64,000 nucleotides of DNA from Intestinirhabdus alba (GCF_009711095.1 NZ_WMJZ01000004.1:62001-126000); one strand, 5' to 3'. Counted from the stretch's first letter, positions 1-10,150 are shown. Notes: a model not told the origin generated them from the sequence alone. Translations and numbers: made by a program.

Positions 1-1
1 G

Positions 2-27
2 CAAAAGCGGCACCCGGAGCGTGCCGC
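2..27 (-). terminator. Hairpin terminator reading leftwards
   Basis: A perfect 7-bp stem (GCGGCAC/GTGCCGC, 7-nt loop) is followed on the minus strand by TTTTG. It would end a minus-strand transcript coming from about 100-290. No intact gene lies there, only a short open frame that looks decayed. Confidence 0.45.
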
Positions 28-96
28 AGGCTGGCAGATGAACGATCTATTCTGTAGAATCTTGCCTCCTCGCGGTCAGCCCCGGTCATACCGCCC

Positions 97-288
97 TCAT
101 TCAGCACCCGCGTTGATAATCCATTCGCCCGTTGCGCCAGAGGAACGGCTGCCGTCGGGTTTACCATCTTTCTGCGGGTCCTGGCGCTCCGGAAAAACAT
201 GACTAACAACCTTGAATACGCCGTTTAAAAAGCAACCTTTCGCCGATATCAGCCGGAACCGACCTGCGTCGACGCCGGCTGTTGCGCA
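97..288 (-). pseudogene. Possible decayed minus-strand gene fragment
   Basis: The gap before yhjV (1-350) holds no intact gene. On the minus strand a 63-codon frame is open between two TGA stops. Its composition is protein-like: it contains [12 protein letters not shown], then a hydrophilic DPQKDGKPDGSRSS stretch, and ends GEWIINAGAE. It has no ATG start. A second short frame starting at 89 (MTGADREEARFYR) follows with a near-overlap and leads into the terminator hairpin at 2-27. The layout suggests the 3' end of a lost minus-strand gene, possibly of phage origin, but I do not recognise the family. Chance is a real alternative. Confidence 0.25.
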
Positions 289-350
289 TCAGGGTTCAAC
301 GGCCTGGCACTATGGGCGATCCTTCGATCGCCTTTCAGGCAGAGGATTTT

Positions 351-1643
351 ATGCAGGGCAATAACCTACACTCCAGCAACACCACCCGCGCGGCCGCCGC
401 CGACAAGCTGCCGTTTACCCGCTACGACTTCGGCTGGGTGCTCCTGTGCATCGGCATGGCCATCGGTGCCGGAACGGTGCTGATGCCGGTACAGATCGGG
501 CTGAAGGGCATTTGGGTATTTATTACCGCCTTTATTATTGCCTGGCCCGCCACCTGGATGGTGCAGGATATCTATTTAAAGACGCTCTCAGAGAGCGAAA
601 CCTGCGACAACTACACCGATATCATCAGCCACTATCTGGGGAAAAACTGGGGTATCTTCCTCGGCGTGGTCTATTTTTTAATGATCGTCCACGGCATCTT
701 TATCTATTCCCTGTCGGTGGTGTTCGACAGCGCCTCGTATATTAAAACCTTTGGCCTCACCGACGCCGATCTGTCACAGTCTATAGTCTATAAGGCGGCT
801 ATCTTCGCCGTACTGGTGGCCATCGCCTCCGGCGGCGAAAAGCTGCTGTTCAAAATTTCCGGGCCAATGGTGGTGGTCAAGGTGGGCATCATCCTGGTCT
901 TCGGCTTTGCGATGGTTCCGCACTGGAACTTCAATAACATCACCGCTTTCCCGCCGGTCGCCGTTTTCTTTCGCGACGTGCTGCTTACCGTGCCGTTCTG
1001 CTTCTTCTCGGCGGTGTTCGTTCAGGTGCTTAACCCGATGAATATCGCCTACCGTAAACGAGAGCCGGACCGCCTGCTGGCCACCCGGATGGCGGTCCGC
1101 ACCCACCGCATCAGCTATATTACGCTGATTGCGATAATCCTCTTTTTCTCCTTCTCCTTTACCTTTTCAATCAGCCACGAAGAGGCGGTCTCCGCCTTCG
1201 AGCAGAATATCTCCGCCCTGGCGCTGGCCGCGCAGGTGATCCCCGGCAAAATTATTCATCTGACCTCGACGGTGCTGAATATTTTCGCCGTGCTGACCGC
1301 CTTCTTCGGGATCTATCTGGGGTTTCACGAGGCCCTTAAGGGCATTGTGCTAAACCTGCTGAAGCGGGTTATGGACCCGGAGAAAATCGATGCCCGGCTG
1401 CTGACCCTGGGGATCTGCGTCTTTATCGTTATTACGCTGGTGATTTGGGTGTCGTTCCGCGTCTCGGTGCTGGAGTTCTTCCAGCTGGGCAGCCCGCTGT
1501 ACGGCATTGTGTCGTGCCTGATCCCTTTTTTCCTGATCTATAAGGTCAGGCAGCTGGAGAAACTGCGCGGCCTGAAGATCTGGCTGATTTTGCTGTACGG
1601 GATCCTGCTGTGCCTGTCGCCGCTGCTGACGTTGATGGGATAG
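351..1643 (+). CDS. yhjV: Putative amino-acid permease YhjV (HAAAP/STP family)
   Basis: Inner-membrane secondary transporter of the hydroxy/aromatic amino acid permease group (relatives SdaC, TdcC, YhaO), 430 residues with about 11 hydrophobic segments. The first membrane segment carries the [12 protein letters not shown] motif typical of the family. The ATG at 351 was chosen because AGAGGA lies four bases upstream and the protein then starts close to the family N-terminus; in-frame ATGs at 282 and 312 would add residues unlike the family. The gene is convergent with dppF, separated by a hairpin. The substrate of YhjV is not established; cotransport of an amino acid with H+ or Na+ is inferred from the family. 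Confidence 0.88.
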   Translation: MQGNNLHSSNTTRAAAADKLPFTRYDFGWVLLCIGMAIGAGTVLMPVQIGLKGIWVFITAFIIAWPATWMVQDIYLKTLSESETCDNYTDIISHYLGKNWGIFLGVVYFLMIVHGIFIYSLSVVFDSASYIKTFGLTDADLSQSIVYKAAIFAVLVAIASGGEKLLFKISGPMVVVKVGIILVFGFAMVPHWNFNNITAFPPVAVFFRDVLLTVPFCFFSAVFVQVLNPMNIAYRKREPDRLLATRMAVRTHRISYITLIAIILFFSFSFTFSISHEEAVSAFEQNISALALAAQVIPGKIIHLTSTVLNIFAVLTAFFGIYLGFHEALKGIVLNLLKRVMDPEKIDARLLTLGICVFIVITLVIWVSFRVSVLEFFQLGSPLYGIVSCLIPFFLIYKVRQLEKLRGLKIWLILLYGILLCLSPLLTLMG

Positions 1644-1664
1644 GACCGGTCGCCGCGCCGGTCC
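1643..1664. terminator. Hairpin between convergent yhjV and dppF
   Basis: A perfect 7-bp stem GGACCGG/CCGGTCC with an 8-nt loop lies in the 32-bp gap between the stops of yhjV and dppF. There is no strong T tract on either side. Confidence 0.45.
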
Positions 1665-1675
1665 CGATATGAGGG

Positions 1676-2689
1676 CTACGCCGGGCTTTTCTGCCGATTT
1701 TCATCCTCGTCCACCGCGAAGCAGGCCACCAGCTGGCCGTCGTACGACTTCAGCTGTGGCTGCAGCTGCGGGCAGGGTTGAAAACGGCGGCGGCAGCGGG
1801 CGTTGAAGGCGCAGCCCGGCGGCGGGTTGAGCGGGCTGGGCAGCTCGCCGGTCAGCTTGATGCGCTCCCGGCGCTCGTCCGGGCGCAGGCGCGGCGTGGC
1901 GGAGAGCAGCGCCTGGGTGTAAGGATGGCGCGGGTCAGTAAAGATCTGCGCTTTCGTCCCCTTCTCCACGCAGCGGCCCAGATACATCACCATTACCTCA
2001 TCGGCGATGTGCTCCACCACCGACAGGTCGTGGGAAATAAAAACGTAGGACAGCCCCAGCTCCTGCTGCAGATCCATCATCAGGTTCAGCACCTGGGCGC
2101 GCACCGAGACGTCCAGCGCCGAAACAGGCTCGTCGGCGATCACCACGTCCGGATCGAGCATCAGCCCGCGGGCAATGGCGATGCGCTGCCGCTGGCCGCC
2201 GGAGAACATATGCGGATAGCGATCGTAATGTTCGGTTTTCAGGCCCACCTTCGCCATCATCGCCAGCGCCTTCTCCCGGCGCTCCGCTCTGCTCAGGCCG
2301 CTGTTAATCAGCAGCGGCTCCTCCAGAATCTGCCCCACCTTTTTACGCGGGTTCAGCGAGCCGTACGGGTTCTGGAAAACGATCTGAATCTTCTGCCGAC
2401 GCAGCTTCTGCGCCTGCGGGTCGGGCTTCAGCAGATCCTGGCCCTGATAGTACAGCTCGCCGCCGGTCGGGACTTCGATCATCGTCAGCAGGCGGCCGAG
2501 CGTGGATTTACCGCAGCCCGACTCCCCCACCACCGCCAGGGTTTTACCCCGCTCCAGGGTGAATGAAACGCCGTCCAGCGCCTTCACCAGCCGCTCTGAC
2601 GAGAACGGCCCCTGCCTCACCGGATAGTGTTTTTTCAGATCGATAGCCTGCAACAGCGGTTGTGGCATGGCGGCCTCGTGTGCGCTCAT
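1676..2689 (-). CDS. dppF: Dipeptide ABC transporter ATPase DppF
   Basis: One of the two cytoplasmic ATPases that drive DppBC dipeptide (and haem) uptake; 337 residues, the usual length. Walker [10 protein letters not shown] is at residues 55-63, the ABC signature SGGQ at 163-166 and Walker B VVIADEP at 182-188. The C-terminal part is the oligopeptide/dipeptide transporter extension with a Cys-containing segment ([10 protein letters not shown]). The start codon overlaps the dppD stop as ATGA, so translation is coupled. Last gene of dppABCDF. Confidence 0.96.
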   Translation of the reverse strand: MSAHEAAMPQPLLQAIDLKKHYPVRQGPFSSERLVKALDGVSFTLERGKTLAVVGESGCGKSTLGRLLTMIEVPTGGELYYQGQDLLKPDPQAQKLRRQKIQIVFQNPYGSLNPRKKVGQILEEPLLINSGLSRAERREKALAMMAKVGLKTEHYDRYPHMFSGGQRQRIAIARGLMLDPDVVIADEPVSALDVSVRAQVLNLMMDLQQELGLSYVFISHDLSVVEHIADEVMVMYLGRCVEKGTKAQIFTDPRHPYTQALLSATPRLRPDERRERIKLTGELPSPLNPPPGCAFNARCRRRFQPCPQLQPQLKSYDGQLVACFAVDEDENRQKSPA

Positions 2690-3669
2690 CGTGTGGGCCT
2701 CCCGGCATCATCAAGTGGGTAGTGACATTTTGACCGGCGGCCCTCCTCCAGCGGGTTCAGCGCTGGCTCCTCGCTGCGGCAGCGCCCGGTGGCATAGGGG
2801 CAGCGCGGATTCAGCAGGCAGCCGGCCGGTCGATCGTATTTCCCCGGCACCACGCCCGGCAGCGAGGCCAGCCGCGCTTTGGCCTGGGCGAACTCCGGCA
2901 GCGCCCGCAGCAGCGCCTGAGTATAGGGGTGACGCGGGGCGCGGAAGATATCGCCCGCGCCGCCGGTTTCCACCACCTGCCCGGCGTACATCACGATGAT
3001 CTTATGCGCCGCTCCGGCCACCAGCGCCAGGTCATGGGTGATCAGCACCAGCGCCATATTCTCCTTCTGCTGCAGGGCCAGCAGCAGCTCGATAATCTGC
3101 GCCTGGATGGTGACGTCCAGCGCCGTCGTCGGCTCATCGGCGATCAGCAGCTTCGGGCGGCAGGCGATGGCCATGGCGATCATCACCCGCTGGCTCATCC
3201 CGCCGGAGAGCTGATGCGGATAGACGTCAAGGCGCGAGGCCGCATCGGGAATGCCCACCTGGTTGAGCAGGTCGATGGCCCGCTGGCGGCGGGTCTGCCT
3301 GTTGCCGCCCTGGTGCACCTTAATGGCCTCCATAATCTGAAAGCCAACGGTGTAGCAGGGGTTCAGGCTGGTCATCGGGTCCTGGAAGATCATCGCCACT
3401 TCGGCACCCACCAGCTGGCGGCGCGCTTTTTCAGAGATGCGCTGCAGATCCTGGCCGTTGAACGCCAGCCGGTCCGCCATCACCCGCCCCGGATAGTCAA
3501 TTAGCCCCATAATCGCCAGCGAGCTGACCGATTTGCCGGAGCCGGACTCGCCGACGATGCCGATCACCTCTCCCTGGTCCACGCTGTAGCTAATGCGGTC
3601 TACGGCGCGAAACGGTGCCGCTTCGTCGCCGAAGTGCACCGATAATTGATCGATGTTTAATAACGCCAT
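2686..3669 (-). CDS. dppD: Dipeptide ABC transporter ATPase DppD
   Basis: Second ATPase of the dipeptide importer, 327 residues as in E. coli. Walker A GESGSGKS is at residues 40-47, signature SGGMS at 155-159 and Walker B LLIADEP at 174-180. The C-terminal region has a cysteine cluster ([15 protein letters not shown]), a feature of Opp/Dpp ATPases linked to an iron-sulfur site in some homologues. It lies 10 bp after dppC and overlaps dppF by 4 bp, consistent with one transcript. Confidence 0.96.
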   Translation of the reverse strand: MALLNIDQLSVHFGDEAAPFRAVDRISYSVDQGEVIGIVGESGSGKSVSSLAIMGLIDYPGRVMADRLAFNGQDLQRISEKARRQLVGAEVAMIFQDPMTSLNPCYTVGFQIMEAIKVHQGGNRQTRRQRAIDLLNQVGIPDAASRLDVYPHQLSGGMSQRVMIAMAIACRPKLLIADEPTTALDVTIQAQIIELLLALQQKENMALVLITHDLALVAGAAHKIIVMYAGQVVETGGAGDIFRAPRHPYTQALLRALPEFAQAKARLASLPGVVPGKYDRPAGCLLNPRCPYATGRCRSEEPALNPLEEGRRSKCHYPLDDAGRPTR

Positions 3670-3679
3670 CTCCCGCTCC

Positions 3680-4582
3680 TTACTGCTTCAGTTTGGGATC
3701 GAGCGCGTCACGCAGACCGTCACCCATCAGGTTAAATGCCAGCACCGTCAGCAGGATCGCCAGGCCAGGAAAGGTCACCACCCACCAGGCGCTTTGCGCA
3801 AACTGCAGCACGTCGGAGAGCATGGTGCCCCACTCCGGCGTCGGCGGCTGCGCGCCCATGCCGAGAAAGCCCAGCGCGGCCATGTCGAGAATGGCGTTGG
3901 AAAAGCCGAGGGACGCCTGCACGATCAGCGGCGCAAGGCAGTTCGGGAAGATATTGACGAACATCTGGCGTATCGCCCCGGCTCCCGCCACGCGCGAGGC
4001 GGTAACGTAGTCGCGGTTGACTTCCACCAGCACCGCGGCGCGGGTTAAGCGCACATAGTGCGGCAGCGCCACGAAGGTCAGCGCCAGGGCGGCATTGCCG
4101 ATAGAGGGGCCAAAAATCGCCACCAGCACCAGCGCCAGCAGCAGGCTCGGCAGCGCCAGCATGATGTCGACGAGGCGCATAATCACGCTGTCGATAATGC
4201 CGCCGAAGTAGCCGGCAATCAGCCCGAGCACAATACCCATCACCAGCGACAGTACCACCACCAGGCAGCCCACCAGCAGCGACAGGCGCGCGCCGTACAT
4301 CAGGCGCGACAGCACGTCGCGGCCCACGTCGTCGGTGCCCAGCAGGTGCGCCATACTGCCGCCCTCCTGCCACGCGGGCGGTGCCAGCAGCATATCGCGG
4401 AACTGTTCCGCCGGGTTGTACGGGGCGAGAAGGCTGGCGAAGAGCGCAATCAGGATCATTACGACCACGTACGCCAGCCCGATCACCGCTCCCTTATTGC
4501 GCTTAAAATAGTGCCAGAACTCCTGCAGCGGGGTCATCGGCACCGGCGCGGCAATCGCTTTGTTTTCAGTAATCTGTGACAT
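3680..4582 (-). CDS. dppC: Dipeptide ABC transporter permease DppC
   Basis: Inner-membrane permease that pairs with DppB; 300 residues, full length. The N-terminus is cytoplasmic, followed by a first membrane segment near residues 33-53, the large periplasmic loop and the BPD-type permease domain. The EAA loop, which contacts the ATPases, is at about residues 190-215 ([17 protein letters not shown]). Spaced 9 bp from dppB and 10 bp from dppD. Confidence 0.96.
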   Translation of the reverse strand: MSQITENKAIAAPVPMTPLQEFWHYFKRNKGAVIGLAYVVVMILIALFASLLAPYNPAEQFRDMLLAPPAWQEGGSMAHLLGTDDVGRDVLSRLMYGARLSLLVGCLVVVLSLVMGIVLGLIAGYFGGIIDSVIMRLVDIMLALPSLLLALVLVAIFGPSIGNAALALTFVALPHYVRLTRAAVLVEVNRDYVTASRVAGAGAIRQMFVNIFPNCLAPLIVQASLGFSNAILDMAALGFLGMGAQPPTPEWGTMLSDVLQFAQSAWWVVTFPGLAILLTVLAFNLMGDGLRDALDPKLKQ

Positions 4583-4591
4583 GTTACCCCC

Positions 4592-5611
4592 TTACTTCTT
4601 ATGCCGGATGCGCGGATTGATCACGCCGTACAGCAGATCCACCAGCAGGTTGACGAAGATAATCATCGTCGCCACCAGCAGCACCCCGCCCTGCACCACC
4701 GGATAGTCGCGGCGCTGCAGCGCGTCGATTAGCCAGCGCCCCAGGCCGGGCCACGAGAAGATGGTTTCGGTGAGGATCGCCCCGGCCAGCAGCGTGCCCA
4801 CCTGCAGGCCGATAACGGTGACCACCGGCAGCATGGCGTTGCGCAGAGCATGAACCACGATCACCCGCATCCGCGCCAGCCCCTTGGCGCGCGCGGTGCG
4901 GATGTAATCCTCGCCCAGCACTTCGAGCATCGACGAACGGGTCATACGCACGATAACCGCCAGCGGAATAGTGCCAAGCACCATCGCCGGCAGGATCATA
5001 TGCGCCAGCGCGTCGGTAAAGTTGCCCTCTTCGCCCCAGATGGCGGTGTCGATCAGCATAAAGCCGGTCAGCGGGTTGCTGTCGTCAAGGAATACGATGT
5101 CGCTCACCCGCCCGGAGACCGGCGTCAGGTTCCAGTGCACCGAAACCAGCATGATAAGCATCATGCCCCACCAGAAGATCGGCATCGAGTAGCCGGTCAA
5201 CGCCAGGCCCACCGCGGTGTGATCGAAAACAGAGCCGCGCTTTACCGCGGCCAGCACGCCCACCGGAATGCCGACCGCGGTGGCGAAAATCATCGCGCAG
5301 ACCCCCAGCTCCAGGGTGGCCTTAAAGCGCGGCACGAACTCCTCCCACACCGGCAGGCGGCTTTTCAGGGAGATGCCGAGATCGCCGTGCATCACCCCCC
5401 AGATGTAGTGGAGGTACTGCCGCCACATCGGCTTGTCCAGACCCAGCCCGGCCAGCAGCTGGGCGTGGCGTTCAGGGGAGATCCCGCGCTCGCCCGCCAT
5501 GATCATCACCGGATCGCCGGGGATCATATGGATAAAGGCAAAGGTGAGAAGGGTAATACCGATAAACGTGGGGATAACCAGCCCCAGACGGCGGAGAATG
5601 AACTGCAACAT
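4592..5611 (-). CDS. dppB: Dipeptide ABC transporter permease DppB
   Basis: First permease of the dipeptide importer; 339 residues, matching E. coli. The N-terminal TM segment (LGLVIPTFIGITLLTFAFI) is followed by the periplasmic region with GDPVMIMAGERG, and by the permease core with an EAA loop (DYIRTARAKGLARMRVIVVH). It is separated from dppA by 162 bp containing an inverted-repeat structure, the usual place where expression drops from the abundant binding protein to the membrane components. Confidence 0.96.
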   Translation of the reverse strand: MLQFILRRLGLVIPTFIGITLLTFAFIHMIPGDPVMIMAGERGISPERHAQLLAGLGLDKPMWRQYLHYIWGVMHGDLGISLKSRLPVWEEFVPRFKATLELGVCAMIFATAVGIPVGVLAAVKRGSVFDHTAVGLALTGYSMPIFWWGMMLIMLVSVHWNLTPVSGRVSDIVFLDDSNPLTGFMLIDTAIWGEEGNFTDALAHMILPAMVLGTIPLAVIVRMTRSSMLEVLGEDYIRTARAKGLARMRVIVVHALRNAMLPVVTVIGLQVGTLLAGAILTETIFSWPGLGRWLIDALQRRDYPVVQGGVLLVATMIIFVNLLVDLLYGVINPRIRHKK

Positions 5612-5677
5612 AGCCCGGACTCTCTCTCATGACGCCCGGCCTGGTGGCAGGACGTCTGTATTGCTCACAAAAGCAAA

Positions 5678-5762
5678 CGCCCTCCTCCCATTGGGAAAGG
5701 GGTTAGGGTGAGGAGCGGCTTTTCCACCCTCACCCCGGCCCTCTCCCTCATGGGAGAGGGGG
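5678..5762. repeat. Inverted pair of CCCTCACCCC/GGGAGAGGG-type repeats between dppA and dppB
   Basis: The left arm (about 5678-5718, ending GGGTTAGGGTGAGG) and the right arm (about 5729-5762, starting CCACCCTCACCCCGGCC) are imperfect reverse complements, and the right arm contains its own small palindrome CTCCCTCATGGGAG. Repeats of this composition are common between enterobacterial genes. In the dppA-dppB mRNA this would fold into a long stem and probably lowers dppBCDF relative to dppA (inference). Confidence 0.6.
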
Positions 5763-5773
5763 CGGATTACTTA

Positions 5774-7381
5774 TTATTCGATAGAGACGTTTTCGAAATG
5801 GTGCTTGCCTAATGGATCGACCACGTAGCCTTTAACCTCTTTACGCACCGGCTCATAGACGGTGGAGTGGGCCACGATCAGCGCCGGTGCCTGGTCGTGC
5901 ATCATCACCTGAGCCTGCTGATAGAGCGCAATACGCTTATTGTGATCGTCAGCGGCGCGCGCCGGCTGGATCAGATCCTCAAACGGCTTGTAGCACCAGC
6001 GGGAGTAGTTGGAGCCATCCTTCGCCGCCGCGCAGCTGAACAGGGTGGCGAAGAAGTTATCCGGGTCCCCGTTGTCGCCGGTCCAGCCCATCATCACCGC
6101 CTGGTGCTCCCCCGCCTTAGCGCGCTTCAGGTACTCGCCCCACTCCCAGGTAACGATTTTGGCCTGCACGCCGATCTTCGCCCAGTCCGCCTGAATCATC
6201 TCCGCCATCCGCCGCGCGTTCGGGTTGTACGGACGCTGTACCGGCATCGCCCACAGCTCAACGGTGAAGCCCTTCTCCTGGCCCGCCTCCTTCAGCAGCG
6301 CTTTGGCCTTTTCCGGGTCCCAGGGATAGTCCTTCACCTCGTCGTTATAGCCCCACATGGTGGGCGGGATCAGGTTCTTCGCGGCGACGCCCGCCCCCTG
6401 GTAAACCGCCTTGATAATCGCCTCTTTATTCACCGCCAGGATCAGCGCCTGACGCACCTTCAGGTCGTCAAACGGCTTCTTCTCGGTGTTAAAGGCGAGG
6501 TAGCCGACGTTCAGGCCCGCCTGTTCCATCAGGTTGATGCTCTTGTCCTGCTTCATGCGCGCAATATCCGCCGGGTTCGGATACGGCATCACCTGGCACT
6601 CGTTCTTCTGCAGCTTGGCGTAACGCACGGAGGCATCAGGCGTGATGGAGAAGACCAGCTGGTCAATCTGCGGCTTAGTGCCCCAGTAGCCCGGGAAGGC
6701 TTTATAGAGAATACGGGAGTCTTTCTGATACTGCTGCAGCTGGAACGGACCGGTGCCGATGGGGTTGAGATCGATTTTCTCCGGAGTGCCCGCCTTCAGC
6801 ATGGCGTCGGCGTACTCTTTGGACATAATAGAGGCGAAATCCATCGCCAGATCGGCGAGGAACGGTGCTTCCGGGCGCGTCAGCACGAACTGGACGGTGT
6901 AGTCATCTACTTTTTTCACTTCGCTTATCAGCTCCGACAGGCCCATCCCCTCAAAGTATTCATAGTTGCCGCCGGACACCTGGTGGTACGGGTTTTGCGT
7001 ATTTTTCTGCCGGTCGAAGGTGAACACCACGTCGTCGGCGTTCATCTCGCGCGTCGGTTTAAACGCTTTATTGCTCTGCCACTTCACGCCCTTGCGCAGG
7101 TGGAAGGTGTAGATTTTGCCGTCTTCGCTGATGTCCCATTTTTCCGCGAGGCCGGGAAGCACTTCGGTGGTGCCGATTTTAAATTCAACCAGCCGGTTAT
7201 AAATCGGCACCGAGCTGGCGTCATAGGTCGTACCGGAGGTAAACAGCTGCGGGTTAAACCCCTCCGGCGAGCCTTCTGAACAGTAGACCAGCGTTTTGGC
7301 CTGAACGCCTGCGGCGCAGGCCAGGGCCACCAGGCTCAGGCCAAGCTTCAGCATCCCTGACGTTTTCAAGGAAATATTCAT
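5774..7381 (-). CDS. dppA: Periplasmic dipeptide-binding protein DppA
   Basis: Periplasmic solute-binding protein (SBP family 5) that delivers dipeptides and haem to DppBCDF; 535 residues, the E. coli length. A Sec signal peptide ends about residue 28 (LALACAAGVQA-KTLVYC). Family landmarks follow, including EGFNPQLFTSGTTYDASS and the C-terminal DPLGKHHFENVSIE. The start has GGAG about eight bases upstream. The leader carries a C/A-rich stretch next to the ribosome site, the type of target paired by the sRNA GcvB. First gene of dppABCDF. Confidence 0.97.
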   Translation of the reverse strand: MNISLKTSGMLKLGLSLVALACAAGVQAKTLVYCSEGSPEGFNPQLFTSGTTYDASSVPIYNRLVEFKIGTTEVLPGLAEKWDISEDGKIYTFHLRKGVKWQSNKAFKPTREMNADDVVFTFDRQKNTQNPYHQVSGGNYEYFEGMGLSELISEVKKVDDYTVQFVLTRPEAPFLADLAMDFASIMSKEYADAMLKAGTPEKIDLNPIGTGPFQLQQYQKDSRILYKAFPGYWGTKPQIDQLVFSITPDASVRYAKLQKNECQVMPYPNPADIARMKQDKSINLMEQAGLNVGYLAFNTEKKPFDDLKVRQALILAVNKEAIIKAVYQGAGVAAKNLIPPTMWGYNDEVKDYPWDPEKAKALLKEAGQEKGFTVELWAMPVQRPYNPNARRMAEMIQADWAKIGVQAKIVTWEWGEYLKRAKAGEHQAVMMGWTGDNGDPDNFFATLFSCAAAKDGSNYSRWCYKPFEDLIQPARAADDHNKRIALYQQAQVMMHDQAPALIVAHSTVYEPVRKEVKGYVVDPLGKHHFENVSIE

Positions 7382-7393
7382 TCTTCTGCTCCA

Positions 7394-7413
7394 GATGTGA
7401 TGTGTGTTGTTTT
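7394..7413 (-). promoter_or_regulatory. C/A-rich leader element, likely GcvB pairing site of dppA
   Basis: On the minus strand the dppA leader reads AAAACAACACACATCACATC just upstream of the Shine-Dalgarno GGAG. GcvB is known to repress dppA by its G/U-rich region pairing to such C/A-rich sequence. The gcvB gene itself is not in this window. Confidence 0.55.
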
Positions 7414-7552
7414 ACCCGTTGCAGCGGGCTTACGCCGCCTGACCTTTTTTATTTCTACCCGGTCGGGTCGGCATTAAGAGATGGGACGCCGTGCGTATAA
7501 ACGGCTGAGCTGCTGTCCGGTTCTTCCCTGAAACTCGCCCCTTATGGGCATC

Positions 7553-7581
7553 AATCTGTCAACAGAATGTGAAAAGGTCAA
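7553..7581 (-). promoter_or_regulatory. Candidate dppA promoter
   Basis: TTGACC (7581-7576) and CAGATT (7558-7553) are separated by 17 bp on the minus strand. The implied start near 7546 gives a leader of about 165 nt, the known leader length for E. coli dppA. The -10 match is weak. The rest of the dppA-proK gap (7582-7920) shows no convincing gene. Confidence 0.4.
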
Positions 7582-7977
7582 TACAACTAACGATGTTTTG
7601 CAACAACAGTGCGAAATCCCAGGCAAAGATTAAAAAAACAGCATGAGCTTATTCTCAGCGGAGAAATTTATGCTACCCGCTTAAACCCAGAATAAAACGC
7701 TGGATATGGAATCGGTCATGGTGATTAATTTTTATGCATCTGATAAGGAATTTCTGACTAAGCGCTGCATAAGTGAGCGACTGTTAGCGATCGCATGTAT
7801 TTTCGGGCACGTGTGGTTCTACTGCCCACTCCCGCAAAACCTGCCGCTATCGCACAAAAACGAGCTAATTTTATTGCGCGCTATCCTGCAGCGCTGCGCA
7901 TGGAGAGGGAAGTGGAATAAGGCGCTCGGGTCGAACCTCCTCCCCCGGAGCTTCTCATCCTCCCGAACGCCGGATGC

Positions 7978-8006
7978 AAAAAAGCCCGCTCTGAGAGCGG
8001 GCTTTT
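7978..8006 (-). terminator. Second-copy terminator of the proK transcript
   Basis: The stem CCCGCTCT/AGAGCGGG is flanked by A and T tracts, so it can act in either direction. It is the distal copy, one repeat unit beyond the first terminator. Confidence 0.7.
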
Positions 8007-8143
8007 CGAATCTGGTCGGTGCCAGAGGATGACTCACCGCTGCGCGGCTCGCCCTGCGGGCCGTTGCTGGCGCAACGTTCCCTCGCGGCGCTCGGGTCGA
8101 ACCTCCTCCCCCGGAGCTTCTCATCCTCCCGAACGCCGGATGC

Positions 8144-8172
8144 AAAAAAACCCGCTCTGAGAGCGGGCTTTT
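8144..8172 (-). terminator. proK terminator
   Basis: The stem CCCGCTCTC/GAGAGCGGG is followed on the minus strand by a run of seven T residues, starting just after the tRNA 3' end. Confidence 0.8.
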
Positions 8173-8178
8173 CGAATC

Positions 8179-8255
<77 letters not shown>

Positions 8256-8267
8256 AATGCGGGGCGC

Positions 8268-8296
8268 ATCTTACTGCTCAGCCATGCCCCCGTCAA
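8268..8296 (-). promoter_or_regulatory. proK promoter
   Basis: TTGACG (8296-8291) and TAAGAT (8273-8268) are separated by 17 bp. A GC-rich discriminator (GCGCCCCG) follows, as in stable-RNA promoters under stringent control. The start would be about six bases before the mature tRNA 5' end. Confidence 0.75.
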
Positions 8297-8345
8297 TCCC
8301 TTATTGCAAAAAGCAGCTTAATCGGTGAGAAAGTCAGCACTCCAC

Positions 8346-10037
8346 TTACTCAACCGCCGCTTTCTGCCCCTCCGGAACATAACACCAGTTGTTGTTCTCG
8401 TTAATGCCGCCGTCCGGCGACGTATAGCCCAGGCAGCCCATAATGGTGTCGTACAGCTCCACGTGGCGGCGCATGACGTTCTTATCCGCCGCCTGCTTCA
8501 GGCGGGCGAAGGCGCTGGCGTTACGCGGATTTTCCAGATACTTATCGGACATCCAGACCATCATCGGCACCCGGAACTGCTCCGGCGGAGCCATCAGGCG
8601 CGGCGTGCCGTGCAGGTGTTCCCGCTCGTTGATCGATTCGCCGTGGTCGGCGGCGTAAAACACAATCGCCTTCTTATCGCGCACCTGGTCAATCACGCTG
8701 GCGATAAAGTGGTCCACATACGCCACCGAATTGTCATAGGAGTTGATCATTTTCGCCTTGCTACATCCGCTGTCAACCCCGATACATTCAGGCGTCCACC
8801 GCGCATAGCTGCGCGGATAGCGCTGGGTATAGTTAAAATGCGAACCTTTCGTATGCATAATAATTAAGTGCTTACCCTCAGGGTGGCTCTCCAGCGACTT
8901 CTGCATTTCATCAACCAGCAGCATATCGTCAACGGTTTTGCCGCGGTTACGCGGCTCGGCACCGATTTGCTCACGATAAGAGATACTGTCCGCCATCGTA
9001 TTGCTATAAAACCACATCTCACTCTGCATGGCGTAGAGATCGGAGCTAAAGCCCAGCTGTTTCAGCACCGCAAAGATATTCTGCTCTTTCAGTGTGCGCT
9101 GCGGGTTCTCTTCCGCCCCCCCCTGCCGGACAAACATACAGCGCAGGGAGAGCTTAGTGGCGGTATCACAGGATTCACCGCGGAACGCCGCCAGGTTTTT
9201 CTCCTTTGCCAGTTCCGGCGTCGTATCGCGTCCGTAGCCGAAAAGTCCCATATGATCCCAGCGGGTTGTCTCACCGATAATAAACACGACAAGGGTCTCT
9301 TCACCGTCCTTCGGGGCAACGTAGGTGAACTTCTTCGCGGGATTCATCAGCGACTTATTATCTGAGGACTCATCCACCTGCGCCCAGGCATAAAGCCCTA
9401 ACGCAGAAAGCCAGTTCGAGGGCAGATAAGAGTTGGCGACAACGCCGCCGTAGCTGGGCAGATCGACGCCCGTCGCCCGTTCAACGCTTTTTTGCTGCAC
9501 GTCAAGCAGGCGAATGGGTGCCCAGACCATCAGGCCGGCAAGGCCGACCACCAGGATGCTGCGAAAGCGCTGGCCGGGAGTGCGCAGCTGGCGCAGCAGG
9601 GTGTAACGGCAGCGGTTGCTCCAGATAAAAATGAGCGGCAGGGCGCTCACCGCCACCAGCCACAGTATGAAATGCAGGCCGATAACCTCTTTGGATAAAT
9701 CAATATCGGTGGTCATCACTGAGGCGATAATGCCATAGCCAATCACCACGTTCAGGAAGGTCATGTAATAGCTGGCACCCGCGGAAAAGAGGACCAGCAG
9801 GGTGGCTAAAATACGCCAGACGCGCCGTCCGAACAGCGACAGAAGGCGCAATAAAAAGAAGGTCACCAGCACGGTGGCCCCCAGCTCAACAACCGCAGAA
9901 ATCCCTTTCCAGACGGTAAATTCCTGCGCGTAGCTGCCGAAACGACGATAAAAAACCGCGCAGTTCATAAAAAGGCCGATATAGAGCGCAAGCAATAAGC
10001 TGAGCTTTTGCTGCGTCATCGATTTGATATATCTCAT
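8346..10037 (-). CDS. eptB: Kdo2-lipid A phosphoethanolamine 7''-transferase EptB
   Basis: Inner-membrane enzyme that moves phosphoethanolamine from phosphatidylethanolamine onto the outer Kdo of LPS. With the ATG at 10037 the protein is 563 residues and begins MRYIKSMTQQ, the E. coli length and N-terminus; an upstream in-frame ATG at 10085 would add 16 unconserved residues. Five N-terminal membrane segments precede the periplasmic sulfatase-like domain with the metal site GETTRWDH and the presumed nucleophile Thr in SCDTATKLS. In E. coli the gene is activated by sigma E and repressed by the sRNA MgrR; a sigma E-like promoter is visible upstream. Confidence 0.95.
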   Translation of the reverse strand: MRYIKSMTQQKLSLLLALYIGLFMNCAVFYRRFGSYAQEFTVWKGISAVVELGATVLVTFFLLRLLSLFGRRVWRILATLLVLFSAGASYYMTFLNVVIGYGIIASVMTTDIDLSKEVIGLHFILWLVAVSALPLIFIWSNRCRYTLLRQLRTPGQRFRSILVVGLAGLMVWAPIRLLDVQQKSVERATGVDLPSYGGVVANSYLPSNWLSALGLYAWAQVDESSDNKSLMNPAKKFTYVAPKDGEETLVVFIIGETTRWDHMGLFGYGRDTTPELAKEKNLAAFRGESCDTATKLSLRCMFVRQGGAEENPQRTLKEQNIFAVLKQLGFSSDLYAMQSEMWFYSNTMADSISYREQIGAEPRNRGKTVDDMLLVDEMQKSLESHPEGKHLIIMHTKGSHFNYTQRYPRSYARWTPECIGVDSGCSKAKMINSYDNSVAYVDHFIASVIDQVRDKKAIVFYAADHGESINEREHLHGTPRLMAPPEQFRVPMMVWMSDKYLENPRNASAFARLKQAADKNVMRRHVELYDTIMGCLGYTSPDGGINENNNWCYVPEGQKAAVE

Positions 10038-10150
10038 GCAAACAGACCCTGGAGATCGGGGTGAAAACGCACTGCGCGGCGACAAAAAGGCCTGGCAGCG
10101 GGATTAAAGTGGCAACAGCATATGTGAGAAATCCGACAAGTGCGAAGAAG

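Noticed and set aside
7706-7918. Frame starting MESVMVINFYASDKE upstream of dppA
   Set aside because: Runs straight into the repeat, has no ribosome site and lacks protein-family features; probably chance.
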